Assembly (NCBI RefSeq): GCF_032884065.1
Contig: NW_027062698.1
Coordinates: 248,001-312,000 of the forward strand
Direction of reading: 5' to 3'
DNA length: 64,000 nt
Source: Artemia franciscana
Lineage: Eukaryota > Arthropoda > Branchiopoda > Anostraca > Artemiidae
Of this stretch, positions 11,448 through 22,448 are shown in pieces (the first letter of the stretch is position 1; each line of letters begins with the position of its first letter). The notes under the pieces are model-generated. The model made no database searches and was not told the DNA's origin. It was given only the letters and a program-made list of their open reading frames with translations. The translations under genes were made by a program, and so were the position numbers.

Positions 11448-12040
11448 CAAACATTTCGTGGTAAGGAACTGTAAGTAAGCAGTGACCCGGCTCAATAGCT
11501 ACTAAAAATTTAAAAAGGGAATTTTGATACCAATAGATATATCAAAAGAATTAAATTTGCTTATTATACTGATTCCAAATATATAAGTTTCATTAAGTTT
11601 AGTCTTACCCAGCAAAAGCTACGGGCCTGCACAAGCAAAAGCATGAGCCTGCAAAAGCAAAAGCCTGAGAAAATTAATCTGAAAAAATGGGTAAAGACCC
11701 TCTAGAAGTCATAGACTTTTAATGAAAATCACACCATCAGATTTATAGTATCAAAGAACCCTACTGTAAAGGTTTCAAGCTACTATCTGCAAAAATATGG
11801 AGTTTGGTATTTTTTTGCCAGAAGAAAGATACAGATGCGTGTTTTTTCCCAGAGGTGATCGTATCAAACCAGTGGGCCTAACAGAAATGAAAAGTTCTAG
11901 TGCCCTTTTTAAGTGACAAAAATGGAGGGCAACTAGACCCCCTCCCACGCCACTTTTTCCCAAGTCGCCCAATTAAAATTTTGAGATAGTTATTTTGTTC
12001 AGCATAGTTGAAAGGCCCAATAACTATGCCTTCGGAGATA
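11448..12040 (+). repeat. Dispersed repeat family copy, interrupted on its right by a LINE
   Basis: Shares long stretches with copies at 15975, 20640, 22137/24104 (inverted) and 26750: 'ttcgtggtaa..gaactg', 'ttttgataccaatag', 'cacaccatcagat', 'agttctagtgcccttttt', 'ttttgagatag'. No protein signal is evident. Lies in the first protease intron. Confidence 0.8.
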
Positions 12041-14955
12041 ACATGAAATTAAATGAAAAACAAGTTTTTTCGTCAATTATGACGAATTTTGAGACAAATC
12101 TAATAAGGATAGCGTTGGTGGACTCTTCTGATCATTTCATGTTGCTTTCTGAATTAAAAAGTGAGCTTAAATCGAAAATTTTTTTTTACAAAAAGCCACG
12201 GTTACTCAATAAAAGTACGCTACGACTATTAAATGAAAAATTAATTATTACGAATGATAATGGACCTTTCGAATCTGAAGATATGAACCACGTGATGGAT
12301 TTATTTTTAAAGCAGTTTAAGGAAATATTAGATGAAAGATGCCCGGTAAAAGAGGTAAGTCTGAGACGTTATCAATCTCCTAATAAGCCGTTGATAACCA
12401 AAGGCATGCTACGATCTATAAAGATTAAAAATCAATTATTCAGGAGGCAACTTAACTGTCCATCTGATGAAAATATTTCTGGATTTAAAAGGTATAAAAG
12501 TCAATTGTCAAAAATTCTTCGTTTGGAAAAAAGGAATATTATGAACGAGAGTTTGAAAAAGTTCGTTTCTCTCCGAAAAAGACTTGATTTCTAATTAACG
12601 AATGCCTTAGTAAGAGGAAGGACCAAAGTTTTCCAGTTGAAATGTGCATGCCTGAAAATCAAGTACCTCTTAATGATAAGAAGGAAATAGCAGATGCTCT
12701 GAACCAGCATTTTGCTAAAATAGGGGAAAAAACTGCTGAGTCTGCGGCCTCATCAGGGTCAAGTAATCAAAGTAAAAATGATTTTAGAAATTTCCTTCCG
12801 CCATCACACGATAAGTCAAAATTTTTAACACCGGTTACTGAAGAAGAATTAAAGAATTTAGTTACGCTTTTGAAAAATGGTCATTCTGAGGGTATTGATG
12901 GATCATCGACATTTCTGTTGAAGGAAATACTCCCCCAAATCTCGCACATTTTAGGTCATATCAATATCACTGATCTATATTAATAATCTAAATCTATATT
13001 AAGTGATCTATATCACTTTTATGTCACTGATATATATTAATTACTAATGTAGGAAAACAGTCTTCCTTTTCTCCTTCTGTCTTTTTTTTTGTGCTGTTGC
13101 ATTGGTGATTTCTTTTTTCATTATAATAAACCTGGAATTTAAAAATGGAACGTTTCCTTCCTCATTAAAAGATTCAAGAATATTGTCTCTTTACAAAGGA
13201 GGAGAGAAAACAAATCCATCAAATTGTAGGCCTATATCGTTGTAGGTTTTTCTAAATTGATTGAATGTTGTCTGTATAATAGAATAGTGCGTTTTTTAGA
13301 TCATTTTGAAATTACAAATCATTTATCATTTTGAATGATAAATAACCTTCAGTTCGGACTTTGCAAATGTCACTCTACCGTTCATACGATCCTATTGCTA
13401 GCACAGTATGTCCATGATATTCTTGACCGTGGAAAATTCCAGCTTTCATTTTTCTTGACATTAAAAAAGCGTTTGATTCAATATCTCGTGATATTTTAAT
13501 GCATAAGATAGATCATTACGGTATAAGAGGGCCAGCAAAATCCCTAATAGCATCTTATATTAAGGACCGTTCTCAGTTTGTTGATGGAGGTGATGTTTGA
13601 TTTGAAATGACTCGTCAATCTAATACCGCTGGTGTCCCGCAAGGGTCAATACTTGGTCCCCTACTTTTCTTAATTTATGTAAACGACCTATCATTGAAAT
13701 AATTCAATGATAATATTTGGTTTAAATTTGCAATTTGTGGATGACACTGAGTGTACTGTCGCAGGGAAAGATGTGAGCTGTTTGAAACTTGCATTGGAAG
13801 AAGCTTTCAAGTTCAACCATCTTCTATTGTGGCTTGAGTCATATTACCTAGCTCTTAACGCTGATAAAACAAAATTCGTGGTTTTCTCGCGATGTAACGC
13901 TGCAGTTCTTGAGCTTCAACTAATTGAATCAGGTGATTTTAAAATAAAGATTTCACGAGCAGCCACAATGCAATACCTCTGAGTCCTCCTTGACTCTAAT
14001 CTATCATGGAAGCCTCATATATCTAATCTGCGGATGAAATTTGGGAAAAATACAGGGATAATACGAAGACTCAGGTCATCCCTTCCCTTTGAAGCAATGA
14101 GATCATTTTATTATGCACTTATTTATTCTCATATAATGTTTTCATCACTTGTTTACCTTAACGCATTTAGTTCTCATATTGTGCCACTTCAGAGACAACA
14201 GAACAAAGCTTTGCGGGTCCTTAAGAGCTACTTGCCTTCCTCCAAATTATATTCAGCGAAGTCGTCAACAGATTCTCTGTATTGCTTCCTTAATATCCTT
14301 CCTTTAAGACATTTTGTGACGGTTGAATCTATCCTCTTCAAACTTAAGTATGACCGTGGTTTGCTTCCCTCTGTTTTCCGTTCCTCGAACCTTTTCCCAC
14401 TTAAAAGTATTGACCACGGACATCTAACTAGAAATTTCAATAAATATATCAGCCAAGAATAATAAATGAAAGATCAAAATTTTCTCTTCGAAACTCGGCA
14501 ATTCGGTATTGGAATATTTATACGTCTACATAGGATACTTCAAAATCAATTAAAACAACTAAACGAAAACTTAAATTTATGTTGATTTATTGAAATTTGT
14601 TTGTGATAAGTGAAGTGTTGTTGGTTGGTGGGGGTTGCCTTTGGGATGTTAAGTTTGTTCCAATTTATCTGGTTTTTGATACAGGACCTGGCATTCTCTA
14701 GGGTTCTTGAAATTATTTATTTATTTTTATGTTTATTTCGCTGGACGTGTCAACGGGTAGTGTTGTGGACCGGGCAATTTACGGGAGAATATGTTTAATT
14801 ACACTTGTAGGATTGTATGTAGTGAAGTATGATGTTGTATTTATTCAAAGAAATTTTTTTCTACCCCGTGCATTACGAATTTGTCTTTTCATCCGGGCTC
14901 TGGATATTTTGTAGCTTATTTTATTATTAAAAAGGACCTGAACCTGAAACACAAG
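12041..14955 (+). pseudogene. Degenerate LINE (Jockey/CR1-like), endonuclease-linker, RT and 3' end
   Basis: A 5'-truncated non-LTR retrotransposon. It starts in the endonuclease-RT linker (DSSDHFMLL.., 12110) and runs through the pre-RT region, GIDGSSTFLLKE (12893), SLYKGGEKTNPSNCRPIS (13185), KKAFDS (13465), GVPQGSILGPLLF (13631) and the catalytic box as FVDD (13734-13745, usually Y/FADD), then the thumb/connection region to a stop at 14460. Frames are broken by stops and shifts, and about 150 bp of unrelated sequence lies near 12965-13120. The 3' end has the hexamer tail gacctgaacctgaa (about 14938). It is inactive. It is inserted within the dispersed repeat, which resumes at about 14965. 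Confidence 0.87.
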
Positions 14956-14959
14956 GGTC

Positions 14960-15135
14960 GTTTAATTAGAACAATAAGCAGCTTTTTTTTAAGTGCCGAA
15001 AAACTTTAGCGTGAAGAGCGGGGTGTTGAGGAGGGGGCAGCCCCCCTCATATGCATTTTTAATGTGTGTTCGTTTCAAGTTTTAATATTGCCCCTTACTT
15101 TTAATTGAAAAAACTTGTTTTTCTTATTTAATCGA
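14960..15135 (+). repeat. Dispersed repeat fragment ('agcggggtgttgagg' module)
   Basis: Contains actttagcgtgaagagcgggg, the GC-rich cagcccccctcat core and ttcaagttttaatattgcccctta. It is one arm of the palindromic module seen at 21150-22135. Directly follows the LINE tail. Confidence 0.7.
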
Positions 15136-15492
15136 AGAAGAACTGATTTAACCTCCCTTGTATTTTTCCGTTTATTTAAGACGATTTTACATTCCTTCCG
15201 AAGGGTACAGATCTCTAGGGGTTCTGCAACAACTGCGGAATTGGTAAATATGGTTTTGTCACAAAATAGATGGAATATAGTTTTATAATATTATATCAGC
15301 ATACTAAGAAATTAATTTATAAGACTATAATTTTTATAAGCTTTTCTAAACTCCGCCGGGAAAAAAGCTCTTATATATCTCTCCAAAATAGAATTAATTT
15401 GAGTTAGCAAAAAAAAAGAAAGAAATTAGATCTAGATACGGTACTTGATTGAAGGGAATTGGATGTTTGTACGATTTTTCATTCTATTACAG

Positions 15493-15683
15493 GCAAAATC
15501 CACAGTGAGGTGAATGGGATAGTCAGTGGTTTTGGAAAGATAAACAGCCAGAAACGAACCTCATTTCTTAATTGGGCCGATGTGGTTATTTGGGCAAACA
15601 GAAGATGTGGCAAATCTTGGGGTAGCGAGACGCCTATAACACAAGTTTGTGCACGAGGAAATAGAGGACAAGATACGTGTGAA
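15493..15683 (+). CDS. Trypsin-like serine protease, exon before the catalytic Ser
   Basis: Acceptor ttcattctattacag ends at 15492; donor gtataa follows 15683. The first two bases complete the codon begun in the exon ending at 10693, giving P-G-K. The exon carries EVNGIVSGFGKINS, equivalent to the VTGWG segment, then ANRRCGKSW, and ITQVCARGNRGQDTCE at its end. CAxG..G.DxC is the conserved approach to the active serine. The Asp in DTCE is residue 189 at the base of the S1 pocket, so cleavage after Lys/Arg is expected. It ends in phase 0, which fits the exon at 25940. The next intron is about 10.3 kb and is filled with mobile elements. Confidence 0.85.
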
Positions 15684-15974
15684 GTATAAAACAATTTTCA
15701 ATTTATACCCGGTCCGTTCCTAGGGTTGGTGACAACCAGGACAAAGAAAACCTCAGAACCTCTTCCCGTGATAAGCTTTTTGTAAACTATCAAATGACTA
15801 TAGTGTAGCCTCACAAAAAAATTCACCCTGGCCCCCTACTCAGCCACGACACCCGGGGTATCTTGTCCCAGTCGCCACCCACCTTTTTATTAAAAAAAAC
15901 GTTCAGAACAATTGCGTATGAGCTGACAGAGCAGAACTCATGAAACCAGCTAAACATACACAAACAAAATGAAA
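15684..15974 (+). other. Intron sequence, nothing recognised
   Basis: Follows the exon donor. It includes a 'ccctggccccctactcagccacgacacc' word of repeat character but no coding motif. Confidence 0.5.
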
Positions 15975-16182
15975 AATCAAACAGTTCGTGGTAACGAACT
16001 GTAGTAAGGAGCGACCTGGCTAAATAGTAACCTAAACTCTACAAAAACGCGATTTTGATACTAATAGATACATCAAAAGAATAGGACTTTTTTTGCTGAT
16101 TTTAAATATATAAGTATTATTAGATTTAGTCTTACTCATCAAAAGTTACGAGCCTGAAAACACCCCCGATCACGGGTGCGTC
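15975..16182 (+). repeat. Dispersed repeat, left part, split from 20640-21150 by a LINE
   Basis: Reads 'ttcgtggtaacgaactgtagtaaggagcgacc' in pieces, then 'gattttgatac' and 'agtcttactcatcaaaagtt', and stops at 'cacgggtgcgtctt'. The family text resumes at 20646 ('ccaggggtaatcgtgttgaccc'). About 150 bp are missing inside this copy. Confidence 0.75.
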
Positions 16183-16307
16183 TTACATCTTAAATAACCT
16201 TAAAACGCATTTACAGCGAGGTAAGATGGACTGCATCCTCCTGTAGAACATCTCGCTGTTGAATTGATGAGGTGATACAACTAGTGGGTGTGATGGGGTG
16301 TGGCGTC

Positions 16308-19040
16308 TCACTGGTACTTCCATTCCGCGTTACTCCACTCCAAATCAACTGCATTTTTGAAAGAATTATTCGATTCACCAGTGACAGTCTCATTGGAAAG
16401 ACTGTTCCAAGTTGAGACAGGACGCACTGAGAAAAAGTTCGTCCTCTCTCTGCGTCTGGAGTGCTCCTGTCGCAGCTTCATTGAGTGGCCTCGTGTCATA
16501 GTGGCAAGGGAGGGAGTAAAAAGGGAGTTAGCCATGTTGTTTTGGTACATTTTCTTGACAAAAGTGACATCTCCTCTGTGCCGCCGGTAGACCAATGTGG
16601 GTATCTTTAGGCGACACAGACGTTCATGGTAGGAAAGCTGCTGATGTGGGGCACAAAGCTTAGTTACTCTTCTCTATACGCTCTCAAGGGCTGCCACATC
16701 TCCCTTATATTGAGGATTTGTAACGGGGCAGCCAAACTCCAAATGTGGTCTTACAAGAGCATTATATGATTTTCTTATTACCAGAGGATGGCGTTGCACT
16801 TGTTGCATAGTGTGCTCATGGACCTTAAACTTCCTGTCAACGATCACCCCTAAGTCTCGTTCACTCTCAACAGCTTCAACTTGTATACGTGTGCCAGATT
16901 TATCCAGCATAAAATATGAAATCTGATTGTAGTGAGGACCCATATGAAGGACTTTGCATTTTGATGGGTTGAGCTCCATCATCCAGGTGGAAGCCCATAA
17001 GGAGAGACTATTCAAGTCATTTTGCAGGGTTCCATCGGCAATTCCAATTAGTTTGCTTTAATCAACGTAGAGAGTGATTGGGTTTTGTAGAACATCCTCA
17101 CAATCATCAATATATATAGAGAGAAGAGTATGGGGCCAAGGATGCTTCCCTGGGGTACCTCGCATATAACTGGTGCAGGATCTGAAAATATGGGGTCTCC
17201 ATTGTCAGAATAGTTCATGACCTTCTGGAGTCGGCCAATCAGAAACGATCTTATCCACTCCACAGTGTCAGCATGGACTCCATTTGCATAGAGCTTATGT
17301 AAAAGATATTTGTGGACAACTTTATCGAAGGCCTTGGCCTGGACGAGTAACAAGACATCAACTGCTTTACCTTCCTCAGTTAATTTAGTAACTATATCAT
17401 AAGAGTGGATCAGGTTCGTCTCAATGGACCGACTCCTTCTACAACCATGTTGAGATTTCGACAGTAAGTCATTTTTTTCAAGGTGGCTAATAATAGCGTC
17501 ATTGAAAATACTTTCGAGCACTGCAGAAATGACTGATGTGAGACTAATAGGCCGGTAATTTTCAGGGTTATTTTTATCTCCCTTCTTGAAAATTGAAACT
17601 ATATTGGCCGATTTCCAATCAGCTGGTACCATCATCATCCTTATGGACATCTTAAGAATATCAGCCAGTGGCATGGCAACAAGAGCTGCAGCTTCTTTCA
17701 GCAAACTTGAATGAATGCCATCGGGGCCCCGGGCCTTGTTCAAATCCAACTTATTCAGGCGCTTGAGAATATCATCCGCATCAATCACACAGAAGGCATT
17801 TCGTAGACATGGTTTCTTTCTGGGAAAGGGGGAGGAGGAGATACTAAAACTGAATGAGAGAAATTAGCGGCAAATATGGCATTTAAACAATTTGCGATGT
17901 CTGCGGGGGAATAAAGCACAGTAGCATCAGAACGCCTATTAGGATTTGAGCTGGAAACATACTTCCAAAACTTTTTAGGGTTTGTTTTTGCACTAAGGGC
18001 TATATTTACTTCATAATCACTTATGATTTTACGTGTGAGATTTCTCAGCTTGTTACGGCATTTCTTGAAATCAGCAAGATGATTCTCCTGTTTTGATTTC
18101 TTGTATTTCTTCCATGCCTTATTCTTACTCTTAATGCCTTCTCTTACCTCTTTAGTGAGAAATGGCAATGTTTTGGTTTTCTCTGTGTATGTTATGGAAG
18201 TAAATTGCTTCTCAACTGCAAGCAAGCATGACTTAAAATTGAACGATGAATCATCCACATTATCACTAACAATCAAAGATTGCCGATCAACTTCAGACAA
18301 GTGTTCTCGGATTTTATCATAATCTGTATAACATCTTTTTTTCATATTACTTGGCCTAGTGGAAACCAGCACCGAAAACATAACACAATTGTGGTCACTA
18401 GAGCCGATTGCAGGTAAATATTTAATAGACATGACTGTGTCAGGGTTATTTGTAAATACCAAGTCAAGTGTAGTTGGGTTTTGACCATCTCTATAACGGA
18501 CTGGTTGATCAATCAGCTGAGTGAGGGCGAGATTTGCTACCGAATTCAGAGTTGTTTGGAGTTGTGAATCGGTAGCTGTCAACCCATATCACATCTGGCA
18601 TTTTAAAGTCACCAGGAATGAAAACAGAATTTGAACTAGATGAAGCTATTTTACTCACAAGATCAGCCACGACTTGGTGTGAATCATTAGCATTAGGTGC
18701 AGAGGGGCTTCGATAAATATTTCCAACAATTAATGTCTCTTCAGGGAGCTGGCACTCAACACATTCCACCCATGGATAAGCACCAACATAAGGGAATAAA
18801 CTCAGTATGTTAGTTTTAAAATTATTCTTCACATAAATACCAGTGCCTCTCCTGCACCCATTCGAACAAAAATTAGAAAATACGTCATAACCATCAACTG
18901 CAATATGGGAATCCTCAAGCATTATTAGTGAATTTTTGGGACAAACTTCTGTAGCACAAAAAATATCAATATTCTGATTTGCTAATAGCATCTTTACCTC
19001 TGGCAGTCTATTTGTGATACAGTCCAGATTTGAATGCATC
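16308..19040 (-). pseudogene. LINE ORF2: endonuclease and reverse transcriptase, broken
   Basis: The endonuclease begins KVMHSNLDCITNRLPEVKML and DIFCATEVCPKN, with CRRGTGIYV and VGNIYRSPS. After a frameshift near 18550 come LDLVFTN and the SDH motif in AIGSSDHNCVMF. The RT part (17788-17048) has GPDGIHSSLLKEA, FKKGDKNNPENYRPISL and PQGSILGPILF. After a shift in an AT run the catalytic box reads LYVD-stop: the codon for the second Asp is TAA (17060-17058). The thumb has WMMELNPSKCKVLHMG. The C-terminus TRGHSMKLRQEHSRRR and FFSVRPVSTWNSLSNETV is typical of CR1/Jockey-group ORF2. It cannot make active RT. Confidence 0.88.
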
Positions 19041-20121
19041 ACTTTCAAGAATCTTCTATTTCTTCCTGGATTACTTAATGCCTCACCACATTGGGGGTGC
19101 GTTTCACTTCCTTCAATCAGCGGCTCCGCTGAGCGTGGTGCTGCATCTGCATTCATGGATACTGCTGTGTGGTAAGAGCAACTTAATTCTGATAACAAAG
19201 CACTATCGGCAGGAGAGACACTAGAACTTGAAGACTTTGAACTATTTACAATGGCAGGAGTCGAAACGATCGACAAGTCACGAATAACCAAACCAGTCTC
19301 ACTAGCCTCACTTCTACGCTTCACTTCTTCAACAAGTCTCTTTCTAAGCTCCCTATCATCTCTAGAAAAATCGCTATGAAACTGGACACTCTCCTTTCGT
19401 TGTCTAGAGATCTGAAGAATCTTCTTCTTGATATCCCACGAAGAGACCGATAAAATGAGCGGGGCAGGTCGAGATGTGGTACTGGGTCTACTGGTTGAAG
19501 CATTTATCCTTCTAACATTCATGATTGGTCCAGGGTCAAAATCATAAGATGAGCGAATCATATGGGTAATTGCACCAGTTTCATCATCAGCTGGAACAAT
19601 ACCATATGAAAAGAATATTCAATCTACGATTCTCCCTGTCCTGTTCAGATCTGATTACCTTCCTCACTTCTGCGGCAAAATTGGGGTTTGTACTTGATAT
19701 AGTTTCATGAACAATATTACGCACATCTTGGGTACTGCATTTTGAGGATAGCTGAGACTGAATCTCCTTCACATCGTTGGATTTCCGCTAACGACTCTTT
19801 TAAGTCCACTTTTAAATGTTCGCGTAGCTTACGTAGCGAATTGTCAATCACTTTCTCAACACTTGAGCTAGATGCAGACCTGTCTGAATCATGAACTTTG
19901 CAGAGTGTGCATCGCCATTCACAACCAACTTTGTCAGTCATTTTTGTGAGAAGTTCGTATTCATTGGATGTCAGCTTCAGACACTCTATGCACAGCCATC
20001 GCTTACAATCGTCGCACTTTAGAGCGGATGAATGTTCATCTAATTCTTGAGAGCAAGCTGCAAAAAAGTCAGTTCCCTTAGTAGGGCTAATTTGCTTCCT
20101 TTTATTTCGTGGCGGTGGCAT
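19041..20121 (-). pseudogene. LINE ORF1: PHD-like finger plus RRM-like region, frameshifted
   Basis: Begins MPPPRNKRKQISPTKG at 20121. Cys/His pattern C-x2-C...W-C-x2-C...W-x-C-x2-C (residues ~38-80; LKCDDCKRWLCIECLKL and WRCTLC) is PHD-like, as in ORF1 of CR1-type LINEs. A frameshift near 19775 leads into KEIQSQLSSKC, then RRLNIL; a second near 19600 leads to an RRM-like section ending in VKRRSEASETGLVIRDLS. In the family this protein binds element RNA. The frame runs without a stop straight into the endonuclease, so ORF1 and ORF2 look fused. Confidence 0.75.
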
Positions 20122-20300
20122 TTATTAACTGTCCAACTGCTGGCAACTCTCTCCAACAAATTAGTAAGATTCTGGCTGACAGAAACTATCTCGCGAAATT
20201 TAGTAAATTCAACGCTCTTGGCAACGCTGCTCTTGGCGTAGCCCAAATAATGTAAGGGGCCAGCAATCTTTTCCTTTTTTTCAACTAATGACGTAACAAA

Positions 20301-20640
20301 ACGACTATTCACTTCAAATTAAACACTATTTGTTAACAAAGACATAAATATAAATGGACTGCTGGATATTCCTCTTCCAAATTAATTTTTCTATATATGT
20401 CTAAATTCGCCACTGCTATTCCACTAATGTGGAATAGAGTCTGGTGAAATTTATTTTATGGAATATATATATGCTCAAAAATGTCAAAAAACGAACACTT
20501 ACAGGCGTGGGGGGTATAAAATGACCCCCGTTAATTTCGACATGCAGTATGTCTGGTATCCGAATTGCTTCTAGCTCTAGGCTTCTTCGAACTGGGAAAT
20601 TAATTACTCTTTTAATAATTTTCACCCAACAAGTCATGCC
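20301..20640. other. Undefined sequence between LINE 5' end and dispersed repeat
   Basis: Could be the LINE 5' UTR. No coding signal; contains the GC-rich words 'ggggggtataaaatgaccccc' split by a TATA-like tataaa near 20515, which might be part of a - or + strand promoter, but this is speculative. Confidence 0.35.
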
Positions 20641-21170
20641 AGTGTGATTCGTTTTTCCCAGTCTTTATTCGTTTTTTCCAGGGGTAATCGTGTTGACCCA
20701 GTGGTCCTAGAATGTCATGAAAGGGTTCATTCTAATGTAAACTCAAGTTCTAGTGCCCTTTTTACTGATCAAAAAAGTTGGGGGGCTTCTAGGCCCCTCC
20801 CACGCTCATTGTCCCCCAAAGTCACCAGATCAAAATTTTGAGATAGCCATTTTGTTTGGCATATTCGAAAAACGTAATAACTATGTCTTTGGGATGACTT
20901 ACTCCCCCACAGTCCCTGGGGGAGGGGCTGCAAGTCACAAACTTTGACCATTGTCTAAATATGGAAATGGTTATTGGGAAGTGTACAGACTTTTCAGGGG
21001 GATTTTTTCTGGTTATGGGAGAGAGTCGAGGGGAGGGGGTTATGTGGGATGATCTTTTCATGGAGAATTTATCATGGGAGAAGAGAAATTCCATGAAGGG
21101 GGCGCAGGATTTTCTAGCATTCTTAAAAACAAAACAATGAAAAATTAATATGAAAATGTTATTTAACTGG
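20640..21170 (+). repeat. Dispersed repeat, right part of the split copy
   Basis: Resumes the family text with 'ccaggggtaatcgtgttgacc', 'cagtggtcctagaatgtcatg', 'ctaggcccctcccacgctcat', 'ggttattgggaagtgtacag' and 'gggggcgcaggattttctag'. Nearly the same order as in 26750-28045. Confidence 0.78.
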
Positions 21171-22135
21171 ATGTAAGGAGGAGCATTAAAACATAAAACG
21201 AACAGAAATTATTATGCATTTGAGGAGGTTCATTTCCTCCTAAGCACCTCGCTCTTTATGCTAAAGTATTTTTTGTAATTTCAACTATTTATTCTACGAC
21301 TTTTGTGATTCAGGGGTCATTCTTAAAGAATTGGGATGAAATTTAAGCTTTAGTGTAAAGAGCAAGGTATTGACGAGGGGGCGAACCCATTCATATACGT
21401 AATAAAACTATACGAATATAGAAGCCGTTTTTAATATAAGGAGCAGTTTTTTTTTATTGTTTTAAAAACTAGAGCTGTGAGAAAGGGTCAAACTTCAGCG
21501 TAAAAAGCGGGGCGTTTAGGAGGGAGCAGCTCTTTTCATATACGGAGTAATTTCTGTTCGTTTTAAGTTTTTATGTCGCTCCTTACTTTCAGTTGAAGAA
21601 AAACTTGTTTTTTTTTAATTTAATATATGATAGAACCATTTATGTGGTCCTATAACTAGATTTGAGATTTAGACCATAAGCCGCATAAGCTAAAATAAAC
21701 CTATAGATTAAATGTTCTTACCGTCACCAATATATGTTTCTCTTTATTCTGGTCTATTCGTAGTTCGGTTATTTATTATTGTCGTTCTTTCCCCATATTA
21801 AATTAATTTTTTTTTTCAACTGGAAGTAAGGAGCGACATTAAAAAAATACAACGAACAGAGACTATTACGTATATGAGGGGGTAGCTCCCTCCTTAACAC
21901 CTCGCTCTTTAAGCTAAAGTTCGAAATTTATCCCAATGCTTTGAGAATGACTCCTGAATTATAAAAGCCGTTTAATTATAATAAAAACCTCCTTGAAAAA
22001 TGCTAATGAAAACATTAGCGTAAGGAGCGAGGTATTGATGAGGGGGCGAACCCCCTCATATACGTAATAATTTCTGTTCGTTTTAAGTTTTAATGTTGCT
22101 CCTTACTTTCAGTTGAAAAAACTTGTTTTTTGAAA
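21153..22135. repeat. Palindromic repeat modules
   Basis: At 21153-21290 and 21820-21930 the module runs 'gtaaggag..cattaaaac..aaaacgaacagaa..cctcgctcttta'. At 21345-21420, 21480-21600 and 22010-22130 the reverse complement appears ('gagcgaggtattga', 'ttctgttcgttttaagtttt', 'gctccttactttcagttg'). Two head-to-head pairs result, able to form large hairpins. The same module occurs at 15000, 27390 and 27950. Confidence 0.78.
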
Positions 22136-22136
22136 T

Positions 22137-22448
22137 TTAATTTCTTATTGTGTTTTTGAATAATGCTGGGAAATCTCGCTCTCCCTCCAGTGGAAATTCC
22201 CTTCCCTTATGAAAAATTACTCTATGGAAAAACACCATCACGTACCCCCCCCCCATACATAAGAAAAATCCTACCTGAAAACGTCTGTGTGCTTCACAAT
22301 AACCAATATTATATGTAAACATTCGGGAAAGTTCAAATATGCAACCCTTCCTCTGGGGACTGTGGGGGGTTAAGTCATCCTTTAAGACATAGTTATTAGG
22401 TTTTTCGACTCTCTTGAAAAAAATGGCTATATCAAAATTTAAAGCGTT
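22137..22448 (-). repeat. Dispersed repeat, inverted, left of a LINE insertion
   Basis: On the - strand this reads like 20820-21110 (gacttaaccccccacagtcc, ggttattg.gaagcacacag). It breaks at 22448 and continues at 24104. Confidence 0.75.

Larger units (their letters stand above)
16190..20300 (-). mobile_element. LINE (CR1/Jockey-like) with ORF1 and ORF2, inactive
   Basis: Reading right to left: 5' region, ORF1 with a PHD-like zinc finger and RRM-like region, AP endonuclease, RT and C-terminal domain down to about 16308. It is nearly full length but carries at least four frameshifts and a stop in the RT active site. It sits in the second protease intron, opposite to the gene, and splits a dispersed repeat copy (15975-16182 and 20640-21150). 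Confidence 0.85.
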
